Of a stretch of 64,000 nucleotides of DNA, positions 36,301 through 49,514 are shown piece after piece; position 1 is the first letter of the stretch, and each line of letters begins with the position of its first letter. The notes below the pieces were generated by a model. It did not search any database, was not told the DNA's origin, and worked only from the letters and a program-made list of their open reading frames with translations. The DNA is from Erodium maritimum. Lineage: Eukaryota; Streptophyta; Magnoliopsida; Geraniales; Geraniaceae. Where the stretch lies: the NCBI GenBank assembly GCA_963921825.1, contig OY997594.1:5523001-5587000 (forward strand), in the 5' to 3' direction. Made by a program: the position numbers and the translations under genes.

Positions 36301-39300
36301 TCTTAAGCATATCGATTCGATTATTCATTAATTTAGACACGTAAATTGTATTGTTAATTAAGTAATCTTATTCTAAAATTAATAAATACAAAATTACCTC
36401 ATACTAAATTATGAAAATATTAAATAACGTAATATAATTTATTAAGGAAATAATAAATTCTATGATTAAGTTTTCGGAGACATGAACTTCTCTGCTAGGG
36501 TTTCGTTGGCCTTGGCACGGGCGCATCGCCGCCGCCGCTCCCGGCTTTTGTCCGGTTCTTGCTCCCGGCTTCTGTCCGGCTCCCGCTCTCCCCCTCCTCA
36601 CGCTTCGGCTAGTCCTCGATCGTGGTCCTTGCAACATCAACGTCGATAAGGAGTCTCTCTCTCCCTGACGAGGGCAAACCCTAAATCTAGGGTATCTGGA
36701 TCCATGGCACAGGCGCCGCGCTGCTGCTTCTCCCGGCCAAGGTCCGGTCCCTCCATGATCCCTCGTCGGGCAGGCGGGCATCGGGATACCATCGGGGACG
36801 GCCACCTAGGTCGTCGTTTCCTCCACGTTGGGGATTCGCACAGGGGCGATTTTGGTCTCCACGCACTAATATCCTCTTCCAACCTCCACGACGACTAGCC
36901 CTAGACCTTGCTCTGGGTTCCTTCTCTCGGCGCCGGATCCATGGCCTTGCTCTGGGTCCTTGCTCCGGACGAACCAACACTCCCCAATGCTCGAGGACTC
37001 GGCGTTGAGAGCTTCTCGGAGACATCAACGCTCACCAAAGCTCGCAACAACGTGCTGAATCTAGCCATTTTCTCGGCCGATGTCCTGTCCTAGAAAAGAG
37101 AGGTCAATCCTTCCTTTCTCGGTCGATGCCCTAGAAAAAAGAGTCATTAACGATCCTTTTATACTTTCCATACCCTAATGGGCACAAGAGGCCCACTTGC
37201 ATTATAAAGAAGATAGAAAGTTTGTTTGTATGCCCATTAGACTATCCATGATCTCGGTCTATTTAGTTCTTTCTTTTTTGGTGTGTATTAAATAAAATAT
37301 AAATTTAAAATTTAAAAACAATGGAAAAAAAAACAACGAAAAATGATGGAAACAAATTATTCTTTTTAAGAATCAACAAAACACACCAATGACCAAGACC
37401 TACCGCGTGATATACACTACAAAAACGTCACTTCGAAGCGCTTAATATTAGTAAAACAAAAAACGAAGGGATTTTTTACTATAAATAAAGCAGTGTAATT
37501 TTTTTAAAAACAATCTTAAGCATATCGATTCGATTATTCATTAATTTAGACACGTAAATTGTATTGTTAATTAAGTAATCTTATTCTAAAATTAATAAAT
37601 ACAAAATTACCTCATACTAAATTATGAAAATATTAAATAACGTAATATAATTTATTAAGGAAATAATAAATTCTATGATTAAGTTTTCGGAGACATGAAC
37701 TTCTCTGCTAGGGTTTCGTTGGCCTTGGCACGGGCGCATCGCCGCCGCCGCTCCCGGCTTTTGTCCGGTTCTTGCTCCCGGCTTCTGTCCGGCTCCCGCT
37801 CTCCCCCTCCTCACGCTTCGGCTAGTCCTCGATCGTGGTCCTTGCAACATCAACGTCGATAAGGAGTCTCTCTCTCCCTGACGAGGGCAAACCCTAAATC
37901 TAGGGTATCTGGATCCATGGCACAGGCGCCGCGCTGCTGCTTCTCCCGGCCAAGGTCCGGTCCCTCCATGATCCCTCGTCGGGCAGGCGGGCATCGGGAT
38001 ACCATCGGGGACGGCCACCTAGGTCGTCGTTTCCTCCACGTTGGGGATTCGCACAGGGGCGATTTTGGTCTCCACGCACTAATATCCTCTTCCAACCTCC
38101 ACGACGACTAGCCCTAGACCTTGCTCTGGGTTCCTTCTCTCGGCGCCGGATCCATGGCCTTGCTCTGGGTCCTTGCTCCGGACGAACCAACACTCCCCAA
38201 TGCTCGAGGACTCGGCGTTGAGAGCTTCTCGGAGACATCAACGCTCACCAAAGCTCGCAACAACGTGCTGAATCTAGCCATTTTCTCGGCCGATGTCCTG
38301 TCCTAGAAAAGAGAGGTCAATCCTTCCTTTCTCGGTCGATGCCCTAGAAAAAAGAGTCATTAACGATCCTTTTATACTTTCCATACTCTAATGGGCCCAA
38401 GAGGCCCACTTGCATTATAAAGAAGATAGAAAGTTTGTTTGTATGCCCATTAGACTATCCATGATCTCGGTCTATTTCTTTCTTTCTTTTTTGGTGTGTA
38501 TTAAATAAAATATAAATTTAAAATTTAAAAACAATGGAAAAAAAACAACTAAAAATGATGGAAACAAATTATTCAATTTAAGAATCAACAAAACACACCA
38601 ATGACCAAGACCTACCGCGTGATATACACTACAAAAACGTCACTTCGAAGCGCTTAATATTAGTAAAACAAAAAACGAAGGGATTTTTTACTATAAATAA
38701 AGCAATGTAATTTTTTTTAAATAATCTTAAGCATATCGATTCGATTATTCATTAATTTAGACACGTAAATTGTATTGTTAATTAAGTAATCTTATTCTAA
38801 AATTAATAAATACAAAATTACCTCATACTAAATTATGAAAATATTAAATAACGTAATATAATTTATTAAGGAAATAATAAATTCTATGATTAAGTTTTCG
38901 GAGACATGAACTTCTCTGCTAGGGTTTCGTTGGCCTTGGCACGGGCGCATCGCCGCCGCCGCTCCCGGCTTTTGTCCGGTTCTTGCTCCCGGCTTCTGTC
39001 CGGCTCCCGCTCTCCCCCTCCTCACGCTTCGGCTAGTCCTCGATCGTGGTCCTTGCAACATCAACGTCGATAAGGAGTCGCTCTCTCCCTGACGAGGGCA
39101 AACCCTAAATCTAGGGTTTCTGGATCCATGGCACAGGCGCCGCGCTGCCGCTTCTCCCGGCCAAGGTCCGGTCCCTCCATGATCCCTCGTCGGGCAGGCG
39201 GGCATCGGGCTACCATCGGGGACGGCCACCTAGGTCGTCGTTTCCTCCACGTTGAGGATTCGCACAGGGGCGATTTTGGTCTCCACGCACTAATATCCTC

Positions 39301-39392
39301 TTCCAACCTCCACGACGACTGGCCCTAGACCTTGCTCTAGGTTCCTTCTCTCGGCGCCGGATCCATGACCTTGCTCTAGGTCCTTTCTCTCG
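33330..39392. repeat. 1.21-kb tandem repeat array, about five units
   Basis: Landmarks recur every 1211-1213 bp. AACCAACACTCCCCAATGC occurs at about 33339, 34551, 35763, 36974 and 38187. ATGGCACAGGCG occurs at 34281, 35493, 36704, 37917 and 39128. Units are nearly identical, with scattered substitutions and small indels. Each has a GC-rich half and an AT-rich half and contains CACTACAAAAACGTCACTTC. The same reading frames appear on both strands of every unit because the DNA is duplicated. None encodes a recognisable domain, so I do not call them genes. The last unit changes after about 39392 into unrelated DNA. High identity indicates recent amplification or ongoing homogenisation. Confidence 0.93.
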
Positions 39393-40020
39393 GCGTCCAC
39401 AACGGCTGAATCACCACCTCGCTCTGAGACCGATGTCGTATGGGGGAGAGGGGCCTCCCACTTGGCCTCCTTCTCCGAGTCCCCAAACCTGGGTTGAGGC
39501 TCAGTGCCTGGGTCTGGAGTGGCCTCGGGCCTCGGGTTGGTGGTCAACCGGAGTAGACGAATGGGGTGGCCAACGGGTCAAAGTTCGGGAGAGGGATGGG
39601 AAACAGCCCCGCCGACACGCATGAGTCACCAGGCAGACCTTAGGGACAAGAAGGAGTCTCTGAGGGTGCTCTGTCACCCCTTCTCCACTGTCGATCACAG
39701 GTTCGGGTTATTCAACGAAGCAGAGCGTCGCCCTCGGGAGACCCAGCGGTATTCAGACCCCCCTTGAGCAGTGATCGTCAGCGGTTCCTAGTTTTAGTGT
39801 CTTTCGGTTTCTTATTATTAGATTCGGATGTTTATTTCATTACTGTTCTAGTTCATTATCTTTGGTTGTCAGTCTTAGGTCGCCTCTATGGCATCTCATC
39901 ACAACGTCCTAGTCGTTACTGTAGTTACAGGGTTATGTGTTTGTTCCGGTAGGACTTACAAGCATGTACTGACTCTTTTAAAGGAATGAAAGTCGCATTT
40001 ACTCAAATAAAAAATCTATG
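39393..40020 (+). mobile_element. LINE-like 3' end next to the array
   Basis: Mixed-GC, non-coding DNA ending TACTGACTCTTTTAAAGG, then AATGAAAGTCGCATTTACTC and an A-rich tail at about 40002-40011. It has the style of a plant LINE 3' end, with no ORF kept. Confidence 0.35.
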
Positions 40021-41200
40021 ATTAAGAAAATTTATTTATTAAGGAAAGCCATTTACTAATACAATTAATTACGGAAATTTAAAAAATTATGAATTTATTA
40101 GATGCCACGTGGCGATTCTTCATTGGAGAATCGTGACATTAAACGGTCGATTCTCTCTTCTCCTTTGTCTACGAATCTATCGACGGTCTTTTCTCTCTCC
40201 TCCATGATTTGACGGGAAGAAAATAGACATAGATTCAACGAAGTTTTGGATTTTTGGATTGATTTGACGCCTCAATTAGACACCCAAAAGCCCTTGTTGA
40301 TAGCCTTAGATATAGTGGGTTAGTTTCAATTTTTGTTTGTTCATATCTCCTGTAATTATACTTGATTTTTATGTGACTATGTCTAATTATATTTTGTCTA
40401 GGAAATATTGAACTTTCTAAAATTTTCACTTTGTTTATTTTTGATAGTTTTCTATCTAAAAAAATATATAAAGTCAAAAACACGCCTCATTAACGACCAA
40501 ATTTTCAAACTACTATTCCTTGATTCTTAAAAATATAAAATGTATAAATGTATAAAATATCATTCAGTAACCTTCGAATTTTAAAATTTTCCATTAAAAT
40601 CATTTTTTAGTTTTTTTTTCCTTTCTAATTTTCACTAATTGTTTGTCTAATTTTCATAAATATCTTTAAAAAATTAACATATGGGGACTTTATTAATAAT
40701 GGAAATAAAAAAATTTAATAACATGAAAATGATAAAAAAAAAATATTTTTAACTCGTATGTATTGAACGCTAATCCTATTGTCGAAAAACCCACTATATC
40801 ATGGATAAAAAGTGGGAGGCGATATACAAACTACCGGAGAGTAGTCCGTGGAAGGACATCCGCCTACAACCTTCATCTCGTCAGAGTCGCCCTTCCACTT
40901 ATACTATGGTTACTAGATTGAAAACTCGCTCGTTGAGTCGGAAACGTGCCATTAAGCCTACGCCTCCTCTTTCGGTTTTGTGTAAAGCGTCTCACAAAGC
41001 TTCCAAGAAAACTGTTGTTTAGGTGTTGGATCTCGTTCTTTGTTTTGGTTGGTAATGTTCGTTACGTTCGTTTTTTCAAAGGCTTAGCCTTTAAGTTCTC
41101 TTTGTTGGAGCTCCAGTGTAAGTGTGTCCTGGTCTTTGAACCCATGACCTTTTCTCCTTGAAAACGGTCATTTTCTTAATAAAATTTTCGACCTTATCAA
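40021..41200 (+). other. Intergenic, with a small LINE-like fragment
   Basis: AT-rich to about 40790. A 73-codon frame at 40801-41022 then runs into T-rich DNA ending ACGGTCATTTTCTTAATAAA, again like a LINE 3' tail. No domain recognised. Confidence 0.35.
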
Positions 41201-41484
41201 ACAAGAAAACTAATTTCTTTTTTTTCCGTACAAATCCATAATTACAACACACTTACACATATTGTAATTGTACATTTATAAAAGGAACAAACAGCACATG
41301 CAAGAAAATATCAAAGCAAATGATGTTTCATTATTATTGTAGATTGAACCCCAACCATGTGATAGTCCATACAGCCCATCTATCAGTGTGATTTATATAA
41401 AAGTCAAATTAAATGTTTCTAATCAAAATTTATCAATAAGCATGCCTTAAACTTATGGCACACTAAGTATAACAAAAGACCTAA

Positions 41485-44400
41485 CTATTCGGCGGCCTTG
41501 CTGGCATTGTGACGGTCAACTAATTGCGCCTGTACATCCCGAGAAACTGCTGAATGCTCCTTGTATTCCATTGAAAATTCGCCTTTTCCCTGCACACACC
41601 AACACATACATTAGTGGTGAAGAAAAATTTATATGGAACATTTTGTATCCGAGAGAGATTAAGTTTACTTCACCTGTGTCATTGACCGAAGGGATGTTGA
41701 GTATCCAAACATGTTGTTCAACGGAACCTGAAAAGTTAGGTCACTATGTCACACGTAGTCCAGTCCGTAAGAGAATTTTCAGTTTTTCGAGAGCAAAAAT
41801 GAAATTGGTACATGCCCTAAAAGTGTTTACTTCATGGTTCTAGCATTTTCAAGAGTGAAAATATTCTATCCTGAAACAAATCTCTGATATTGTATTACAA
41901 AATGGTCCTTGATCTACATATATGCAAATGTCAAGCAGTACATAAAATGGTTAGCAAAGTTATACAAACAAGTAATAAAAGCAAATGGACATTGAAATTC
42001 AGTTAAAAGACAAACAAGTAATAAAGGCATGAAATTCGGTTAAAAGACAAAGGACACCAGCATGAAACTTTTAAATTGGGGATAATTACCTTTAGTACCC
42101 CTTATGTATTGGTAACGCACTGGAAAAAATTTAGGTCAAGGTTATGCCATTTTGATGATCTGTGACCAATTCATAAGGCATGTAATTGTTCTGTTACCAA
42201 TACATAAGGGGTATTAAATGATCTGTGACCAATTCATAAGGGGTACTAAAGGTGTGTTACCAAAACGTAAGGACTCTTATTGAACGTTATAAAACTTAGG
42301 GGGTACTAAAGGTGTATTACCAATTCATAAGGGTACAAAAGGTAATTAACCCTTTTATATTGCTAATATCCAACACTCATATTAAGGTATAAATGCAACT
42401 GATTGAGACCACAATAGTACGAGAATAATATTAAAAGAACAATTTGATATCATAATCTAAGAGGTAATTGCAAAAAAAAAAGTATCATGAGGTGTTCACC
42501 TTTTGCAACTTGTAGCCATCATCTTTGATTAATGCAAAATAGTGCCTTGAATGTGTTTTTTGTTGCACTTAAAAAAACAAGAAAATTAAGGATGATGAAA
42601 TATTGGATTTTTTTACTTATTATTTTTAATTTAAATTTTAACGATAAAATCGTTATTTTGATACAGAAATACAATGTCAAGACACTTTTACCATTGCCGA
42701 AGAAGAGGGCTACAAATTGCAAAAAGTGAATACCTCTGGGTCTTTTTTTTGCAATTATCTCATGATTTAATTACAGAAAAATTGTCTGAGCTATTTTCCT
42801 GTGATCTAAGTTAGATAGCGTAAGTCTAATATACATTCCACAACTCAGTAAGTGTTTACCTGAGCTGTAATTACAGAGTCATCACCGTCCTGGTCGTTTC
42901 CAACAATCATACCTTTCCTCCTATCATAAAAAACCATGCACGAGTTTAAAGCCTGAAAAAGTTGGTAATAATACTCTCAAGAACAAAGGTATGGCTTGAA
43001 TAACTCACTTATTAATGTCACCAGCAACAGTTCCTTGAAACTCTGTTGGAACCTTCAACTCCACCAGCATTACAGGTTCCAATATCACAGGCTTTGCGGC
43101 TGCATAACACTAATATAAGAAGAAAAAAAACAATAGAGAAGTTAAGAGTGTATATTCTCAAAGTGAAATAAATAGTAACCAATTGGCAAATGATACAATA
43201 CTAGCTATTAGATGAGAGAAACCTGTCTAAAAGCATAAATTGCAGCTAACTTGAATGCTAGCTCACTGGAATCCACAGCATGAGAAGCACCATCTGTCAA
43301 AACAATACGAAGATTTTCGACTGGATGTCCAATCAGTGATCCCCTACACAAGAAGCGAAACCTACCATTAAGACAATACAAATCTACAGCACCAACCATA
43401 CAGGTCAGACACACAAGTATGATTTAAAATATGGGATGATTGCAAAAAAGTACCCTGAGGTATTGACATTGGCAATTTGTAGCCCTCTTCTTTCATAATT
43501 GCAAAAAAGTACAATGAACTTGTCTTTTGTTGCAACTTACATAAAAATGACAATTTATCCTGACAATTTTGATTTAAAAAATAATCAGTCAACATAAAAA
43601 ATAAAAATCCTACCTTTCTTCCCCTTTGTACCGTACAAAGTGTAATAAATTTAAGGGATATGAAAATTTGGATTTGTTAATCTTATATTTTAATTTTAAA
43701 ATTTTGATTTGCAAGGCTAAAATCATCATTTTGAACCAAATTTATACGAAGTGCAATAAAAAGACAAGCTTGGCGCACTTTTTTGCAATGATCAAAGAAG
43801 AGGGATACAAATTGCAAACAAAGTGAATACCCCGGGGTACTTTTTTGCAATTATTCCTTCAAATAATCCCAATCTAGTTGACTCTTTCAAATAAATAGAG
43901 AAAAAAGGACTCACGAATTGGCAGCCTCTTTAAATCCTTTCTCAATGGCTGGAATAAAGTTAGAGGGTACAGCTTGTCCAATAATCATGTTTTCAAACAG
44001 GAACTTAGTAGGAGAATCTGGAGGAAGTGGCTCGACAAACCTGCCAAATCACAATTTATAGTAATTTAAATAATTTAGCCCAAGTAATAGTTACCAAAAA
44101 GGAAAGCAAGTTCGTAGCAACCAAGGTTTATATGGAGCCCTTACCCACATACTCGTCCATATTGACCTTGACCTCCACTCTGCTTTTTATGCAGGTAATC
44201 AAACTCAGCCCGCTGTGTAATAGTCTCTCTGAAGTTTACACGAGGCTTCCCAACAGTTGCGTCAACCTGTTTGAGGAAAGCTCAAAAATCAAAATTAGAC
44301 TCCATTCATCAATATAGCAGAAGCTGAAGCTAATTTATTTAACAAAAAGGTGGGCACCTTATACTCTCTCCGCATTCGTTCAACATATATGTCCAGATGA

Positions 44401-47400
44401 AGTTCTCCCATCCCAGAGATTATTGTCTGCCATTGAAAGTATTATGATATCACAGGGTAAGACATTGTAAAATGTAATGCATGGGAGTATGTATGGGTAT
44501 GCACGCAAACATCAAAAATCAAACCTGCCCACTTTCAGCATCCAAACCAACACGGAAAGTAGGATCCTCCCTTTGAAAACGATTCAAAGCTTTCGAGAAC
44601 TATCAAATAAAAAGATTAAATTATCAAAAGGAAAATCATTAGAAACCAAGGAAACAAAACATCTTCGATGGTTAAGTACTGACTTGTCCACCAGAATCTT
44701 TAGACACTGGTTGGACAGCTAATGACATCACTGGCTCTGGGACATTCATGGAGGTCATGGTGTATTTAACTGATCCATCAGTAAATGTATCTCCTGAAAT
44801 GAAACATATAAGTTAATTAAAGCTATAACATGAGAATGAGAAAGAGAAAATAGGTGTGTATGAAATATAACACAGTCCAGTTTGCATTTAGTCATTCATT
44901 TCTCATCCTTCAGATCTTAATATCTGCATTAACTCTTCACCTCTTCTCATCCTACTTGAACTTTAGAGAAAATGGGAAGACAATAAAATAAAAAAACAGG
45001 GCATATAGGTGAACATACATATATAACAAAAACATACCCGATGCACAATCCACTCCAAATACAGCAACTATTTGCCCAGCATGTGCCTCTTGAATATCCT
45101 GTAGAAAATATATGGGTTTCAAATGGTTTTGCGCAAAGATAGTATCATCCACAATAAATAAATAAAGTATATGTTTTATTCATCACAGACTCATTTCAAT
45201 AAGACAAGTTGTAAACAGAGGAAGGTCGATAGAGTGCTTACCTCCATTTCATTTGAGTGCATCCGAACCAAGCGAGGAATCTATGGGATGATAAACAAAC
45301 TTCAGCAACTCAGAAGATAGAATTATTGAAAGCATCATACTTTTTTCAATTTACATTCTCTTTTTAATCATTATTTACAAATAACGCCTACAGTGAACTC
45401 TTGGTGTTAAATGTGCGGTAAACACTCCATATTACAAGTTTTTTTTGGAACATACAAAAAATTCATTAACCTCTTACACAACAAACCGCCAAAACTCACC
45501 TTAACTTTCTTTCCTGTGTTAACGTTTATTATAAATTCACCCTTTCGAATGACGCCTTCATAGATTCTTCATTGAAAAATATTTCTATCAGCACAATTAT
45601 TAAATAGCAATAAATGCATAAAGTACACAACTTGCAATGGATTAAAATAAATATGAGCAAACTCTAAGGCAAACCTTAGATATGTCAACTGACCAAAGCG
45701 CCCTTCTTCTAGTTTAAAAGCCAATGCCACAAGAGGTCCATCTGGAGTTCCAGACAACATAACCTACACCAGAAAAAGAAGCCCCCATTCCGCAATCAGA
45801 TTATGCTTTATAAGAAACTAAATATAATGATGTTGATACAAGTTCCATCGAACTAATACCTTCTCTTCATTATTCTTCTGGTCAAGAGCGTAGCTAGTAA
45901 CTTCAGTTGGACACGGCAAATAACGAAGAACGCCATCTAGAAGTGGTTGTACTCCCTGCAGCACAGTAAATCAATCAAAAAACAATGAAATGCATGGAGA
46001 ATCTGACACTATTCCAATCATTAACGGTAATTCAAAGACAAGAGAATACGTTTTTATCGCGTCTATTATGCCTCCTATATCCCACTCCTCGGTACAGAGC
46101 AGAATGCATAGCATATCTACTGTTACCTTAACATTAGTAGTTTTGAAGTTGTTATGTTGACTTTATCTTTATCTTTCAATATTAATCTCTACTACCAACT
46201 AGCTAGTATGAGACGAGATAATCTGAGATCATGACATGAGAGCATTCAATAAAATGCACACCATACAAAAGCGGAAGCAATATTAGATTACCTTGTTTTT
46301 GAAGGCACTACCCATGAACACAGGTATAAATTTCCGTGCTATAGTAGCTCTGCGAATTGCCTCCTACTCAAAAGACAAATGATTTTCAAGATCACAATAA
46401 TAATACATATAAAAAGATATATACAATCTTTTTCAGTGGCCTTTTACGACTGGGAAGAAAGTGAAATCATTGAAGTTATACTGCTGAAGGCACATTTAAC
46501 ATTGTGATACAAATAAGGACCGTGATAATTTGAACTATGTACACCAAGTGATGGTACTATGATTACCACCAGCTTAAATAATGTCTTTAGCCTACTTTTC
46601 TACTAAGGGAGAAACAAAACCATGCATGTCTGGATCCACTTCCTAGTGTGATCCTAGTTATGAACAATTAAAAGGGCAAGTCCTAACTTTCCAGCCAGAT
46701 TTAAATTTCTCAACACACCTCAAGCTCAGTGCAAGATATAGGCTCATCACCGAGAAATGATTCAGCCAGCGTATCATCAACTTCAGAAACCATTTCTATC
46801 AGTTCATGTCTCTTCTCTGCAACTAAGGCTTTCATATCGTCGGGTATCTCTGCAGAGACCACTGTTTCACTGCAGGCAACTATATTTAGTAAAAAAAAAC
46901 TAACAACATATGATAAAAAAGACAAAAGAAACTAACAGAATATAGTAACTTCAAATACTGACCCACTGGAGCCATGAAAATAATAAGCTTTTAATTGTAC
47001 AAGGTCAATAAGACCCTGAAAGTTATCCTCCAAGCCAATAGGAGCTTGCACTGCAGCACTGTGATGCCTGAGCTTAGTTCTCGTCTACAACAAAAATGAT
47101 ATAATCAGTGAGTCGTTATTTACGAGGTTCAATGACATCTCAATCCAAACACAACTTAGACCAAAAAAAGTCATTGCTATTTATGACCAAAGGTAGAGCT
47201 TTGAAACGAAATAAGATGGCAGTTATCCTCCCAAAAAAATGAATTTTGTATGTCTTAATTATATTACCTTTTCAATTTTACTATTCTTGCCTCTTAACCG
47301 ACCCACACTATTAACTAAATTGTCATATGCAAAAGAAAAATAACTTATCACAACACTGATTTTTTTAGCAACAAAATTATAGTAGGGATATCAATTATAA

Positions 47401-49351
47401 AAATAAATAAACAATGTAAACCTACTTCAAAGATTCACTTACTGATGATTTCAAGGATATTGAGTAGCATTTTTTTCTATGTTCTCTCTTCAATAGACAA
47501 GACTGTTATAAAGCATTATATTTGGATAATTTAGCCTCTTTACTGAGATGGAATCCCATCCCCCCTCCCGCCTTGTGCAACTACCAAACGCTATGCTAGC
47601 TCATCCAATAATATGAAAAAATATCACAGACCATGATTTCTGAAAAAAATATAGAACAAGTTCATGTTTATCATACTATATTGATCCCCCACCACTATCT
47701 CTTGATATATGTATATAATGTTCATGTGGATAAGAGAATAGCAATGTTTAGACCTAAACAGCATCAAACGACTTAAATTTAATAATTAGCTAGTTTTCCA
47801 ACACACTAATATAAAGCAAATTCCTGCCACAACTTTCACTTGTTTATATTTATAGAATTCAGTAACATCTATAGTTCTAAATAAAATATTGAAACAGGTA
47901 TAATTTGAGGCATGTGGAACTCTACAGTTCAAAGTGGTAACATTGAAACTACACTTATAAAAAAATTGAACATGTAGCATCTATACATGTGTAGAAAGAA
48001 AATTGATGAAACTACTATACCTGGTTCAAAACTTTCCATGGATCAGCTGCCATCCTATCAAGTTTATTTATAAATGCAACTCTTGGGACCTCATATCTTC
48101 TCATTTGTCGATCAACGGTAATCGACTGACTTTGCACACCGCCAACACTACAAAGTACAAGAATGGCGCCATCAAGAACACGCAAAGCCCTCTCAACTTC
48201 AATTGTGAAATCGACGTGGCCTGGGGTATCAATAATGTTAACCTGCAAAAGCACAATATTGGATGCTTGGAATCATAAAACAACGAAAAAACAAAAGGAG
48301 TTACGGTATTAGACCTTGACAGAATCCAATATCATAATTGTTGCTTGCCAAGGAAGAATCTTGAATGGCAGCGGAACCCTCTAATATTTCACAAGTTGAG
48401 CGTATTCCATTTTACCCACCAAAATTTTCATGAATAGAGGATGTGCCTCATTTTACCCACCAATACTGGTAAGGATGTTCTCTTGAGACCTTGAAGTCAT
48501 GTGTTAAGTTTCTCTCCAAAGTAATGGTAAGGTCTTGATGCAAAAGGAAGGAAGTCTCGTGCTTTCAACTAACCTTTTTTCTAAGTTAGTAGATAACTTT
48601 TTCATGAATGTTCATTTACATGCTATACCAAGCTATACTGAATAAAAGCCTTGAGCCCATCCCAGTGATCAGAACCAACTAAATGAAGAAATGGGACATA
48701 TCCCATCTCTGAAACAGATAAGGAACAGAGGCCGCAGAGTATATTCACCCCCTAACAGCTCTTGATCATTGCTTTAAATAAATTCACAATTCTAAAGTCC
48801 AGTACAAATTAGCTCCTTCTTTGTTCATAAACATGCCCACAATTTACTTGTAGCCGTGCAATATGCAGAAAATTGAACTGAATCTAATAGGGATTCAATG
48901 AACTCAAATGAAGTGGATCATCATAAACAAAGTCAATTGATTAGTACAGTACCTGATAGCCATTCCAAGTGCAGTAAGTGGCAGCAGACTGAATCGTGAT
49001 CCCTTTCTCTCTCTCCAGATCCATGGAATCCATCTTGGCGCCTACTCCGTCCCTGCCTCTAACCTCGTGGATCGCGTGAATCCTGCCCGTGTAATAGAGA
49101 ATCCTCTCGGTCAGGGTGGTCTTGCCGGAGTCGATGTGAGCGGAGATCCCGATGTTGCGGAGGCGCTCCATGGGCTCCTTCCACCATGTCTCCTTCTCGT
49201 CTTTGGTGCGGGCTACATTTCCGGCGGAGAAATGGCGAAGAAGACGGAAGTTACCTTGCAGGAGGGCGGCGGTCGGAGACGGAGATGGTTGCTGAGAAGC
49301 CGTCTTCCCTGTGGAGCGGAGGGAGTAGAGAAGACGAGGGAAGCGTCCCAT
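41485..49351 (-). CDS. MEFG1: Elongation factor G, mitochondrial
   Basis: GTPase that translocates the mitochondrial ribosome. Twenty exons on the minus strand: 49351-48953, 48242-48021, 47084-46963, 46869-46719, 46363-46292, 45955-45860, 45763-45675, 45566-45500, 45280-45242, 45098-45038, 44793-44684, 44599-44525, 44426-44358, 44266-44145, 44040-43915, 43343-43223, 43109-43009, 42920-42860, 41727-41674, 41589-41485. All have GT-AG borders and one open frame of about 753 residues, the usual plant mitochondrial EF-G length. Residues 1-45 are an Arg/Ser-rich presequence. The P-loop AHIDSGKTT is at 71-79, DTPGH at 138-142 and NKLD at 192-195. Domains II-V follow, with [14 protein letters not shown] in domain III and a C-terminus ending ASKAAE. 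No broken residue seen. Introns 16, 18 and possibly others hold MITEs. Confidence 0.96.
42078..42352. mobile_element. MITE family B copy in MEFG intron 18
   Basis: A 275-bp element with inverted ends GGGGATAATTACCTTT and AAAAGGTAATTAACCC and internal TACCAATTCATAAGGG repeats. Flanks TTTTAAATT (42069-42077) and TTTTATATT (42353-42361) match at 8 of 9 positions. A relative lies at 57184. Confidence 0.75.
42461..42759. mobile_element. MITE family A copy in MEFG intron 18
   Basis: Ends GAGGTAATTGCAAAAAAA and TTTTTTTGCAATTATCTC are inverted. Inner motifs (TTGCAACTTGTAGCC, GAAGAGGGCTACAAATTGC) are shared with copies at 43433 and 60769. Target duplication not clear. Confidence 0.7.
43433..43857. 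mobile_element. MITE family A copy in MEFG intron 15
   Basis: A 425-bp element between the exons at 44040-43915 and 43343-43223. Ends GGGATGATTGCAAAAAAGTA and TACTTTTTTGCAATTATTCC are inverted. Inside are a second inverted pair and a diverged AT-rich core. Flanks TTAAAATAT and TTCAAATAA match at 7 of 9 positions. Confidence 0.75.
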
Positions 49352-49514
49352 GTTGCGAAGGTTTGGCCAACAGAGTGTCTCCCTAGGGTTTTGTGGTTAA
49401 ACCCCGAGTCCCAGATATCTTGACTCGGTTGGGGGATAAAGTTCGAAGGAAAAATGGTAGAAACTCTCAAAAAGTTTAAATACTCTTTCGATTCTACTTT
49501 TTTTAATTTTTAGG
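49352..49514. promoter_or_regulatory. MEFG upstream region
   Basis: Only about 160 bp separate the MEFG start codon from the Harbinger-type left terminus, so the core promoter lies here or inside transposon DNA. I see no clear TATA box. Confidence 0.3.

Noticed and set aside
33981-39306. Repeated 133-, 113- and 81-codon minus-strand frames and 64- and 61-codon plus frames in every array unit
   Set aside because: Their conservation follows from DNA duplication. Frames overlap on both strands, are Arg/Pro-rich from GC content and match no family I know.
33330-39392. Whether the regularly spaced repeats could be a CRISPR array or rDNA
   Set aside because: Units are 1.21 kb, contiguous, without short spacers, and contain no rRNA-like sequence. 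This is a plant tandem array.
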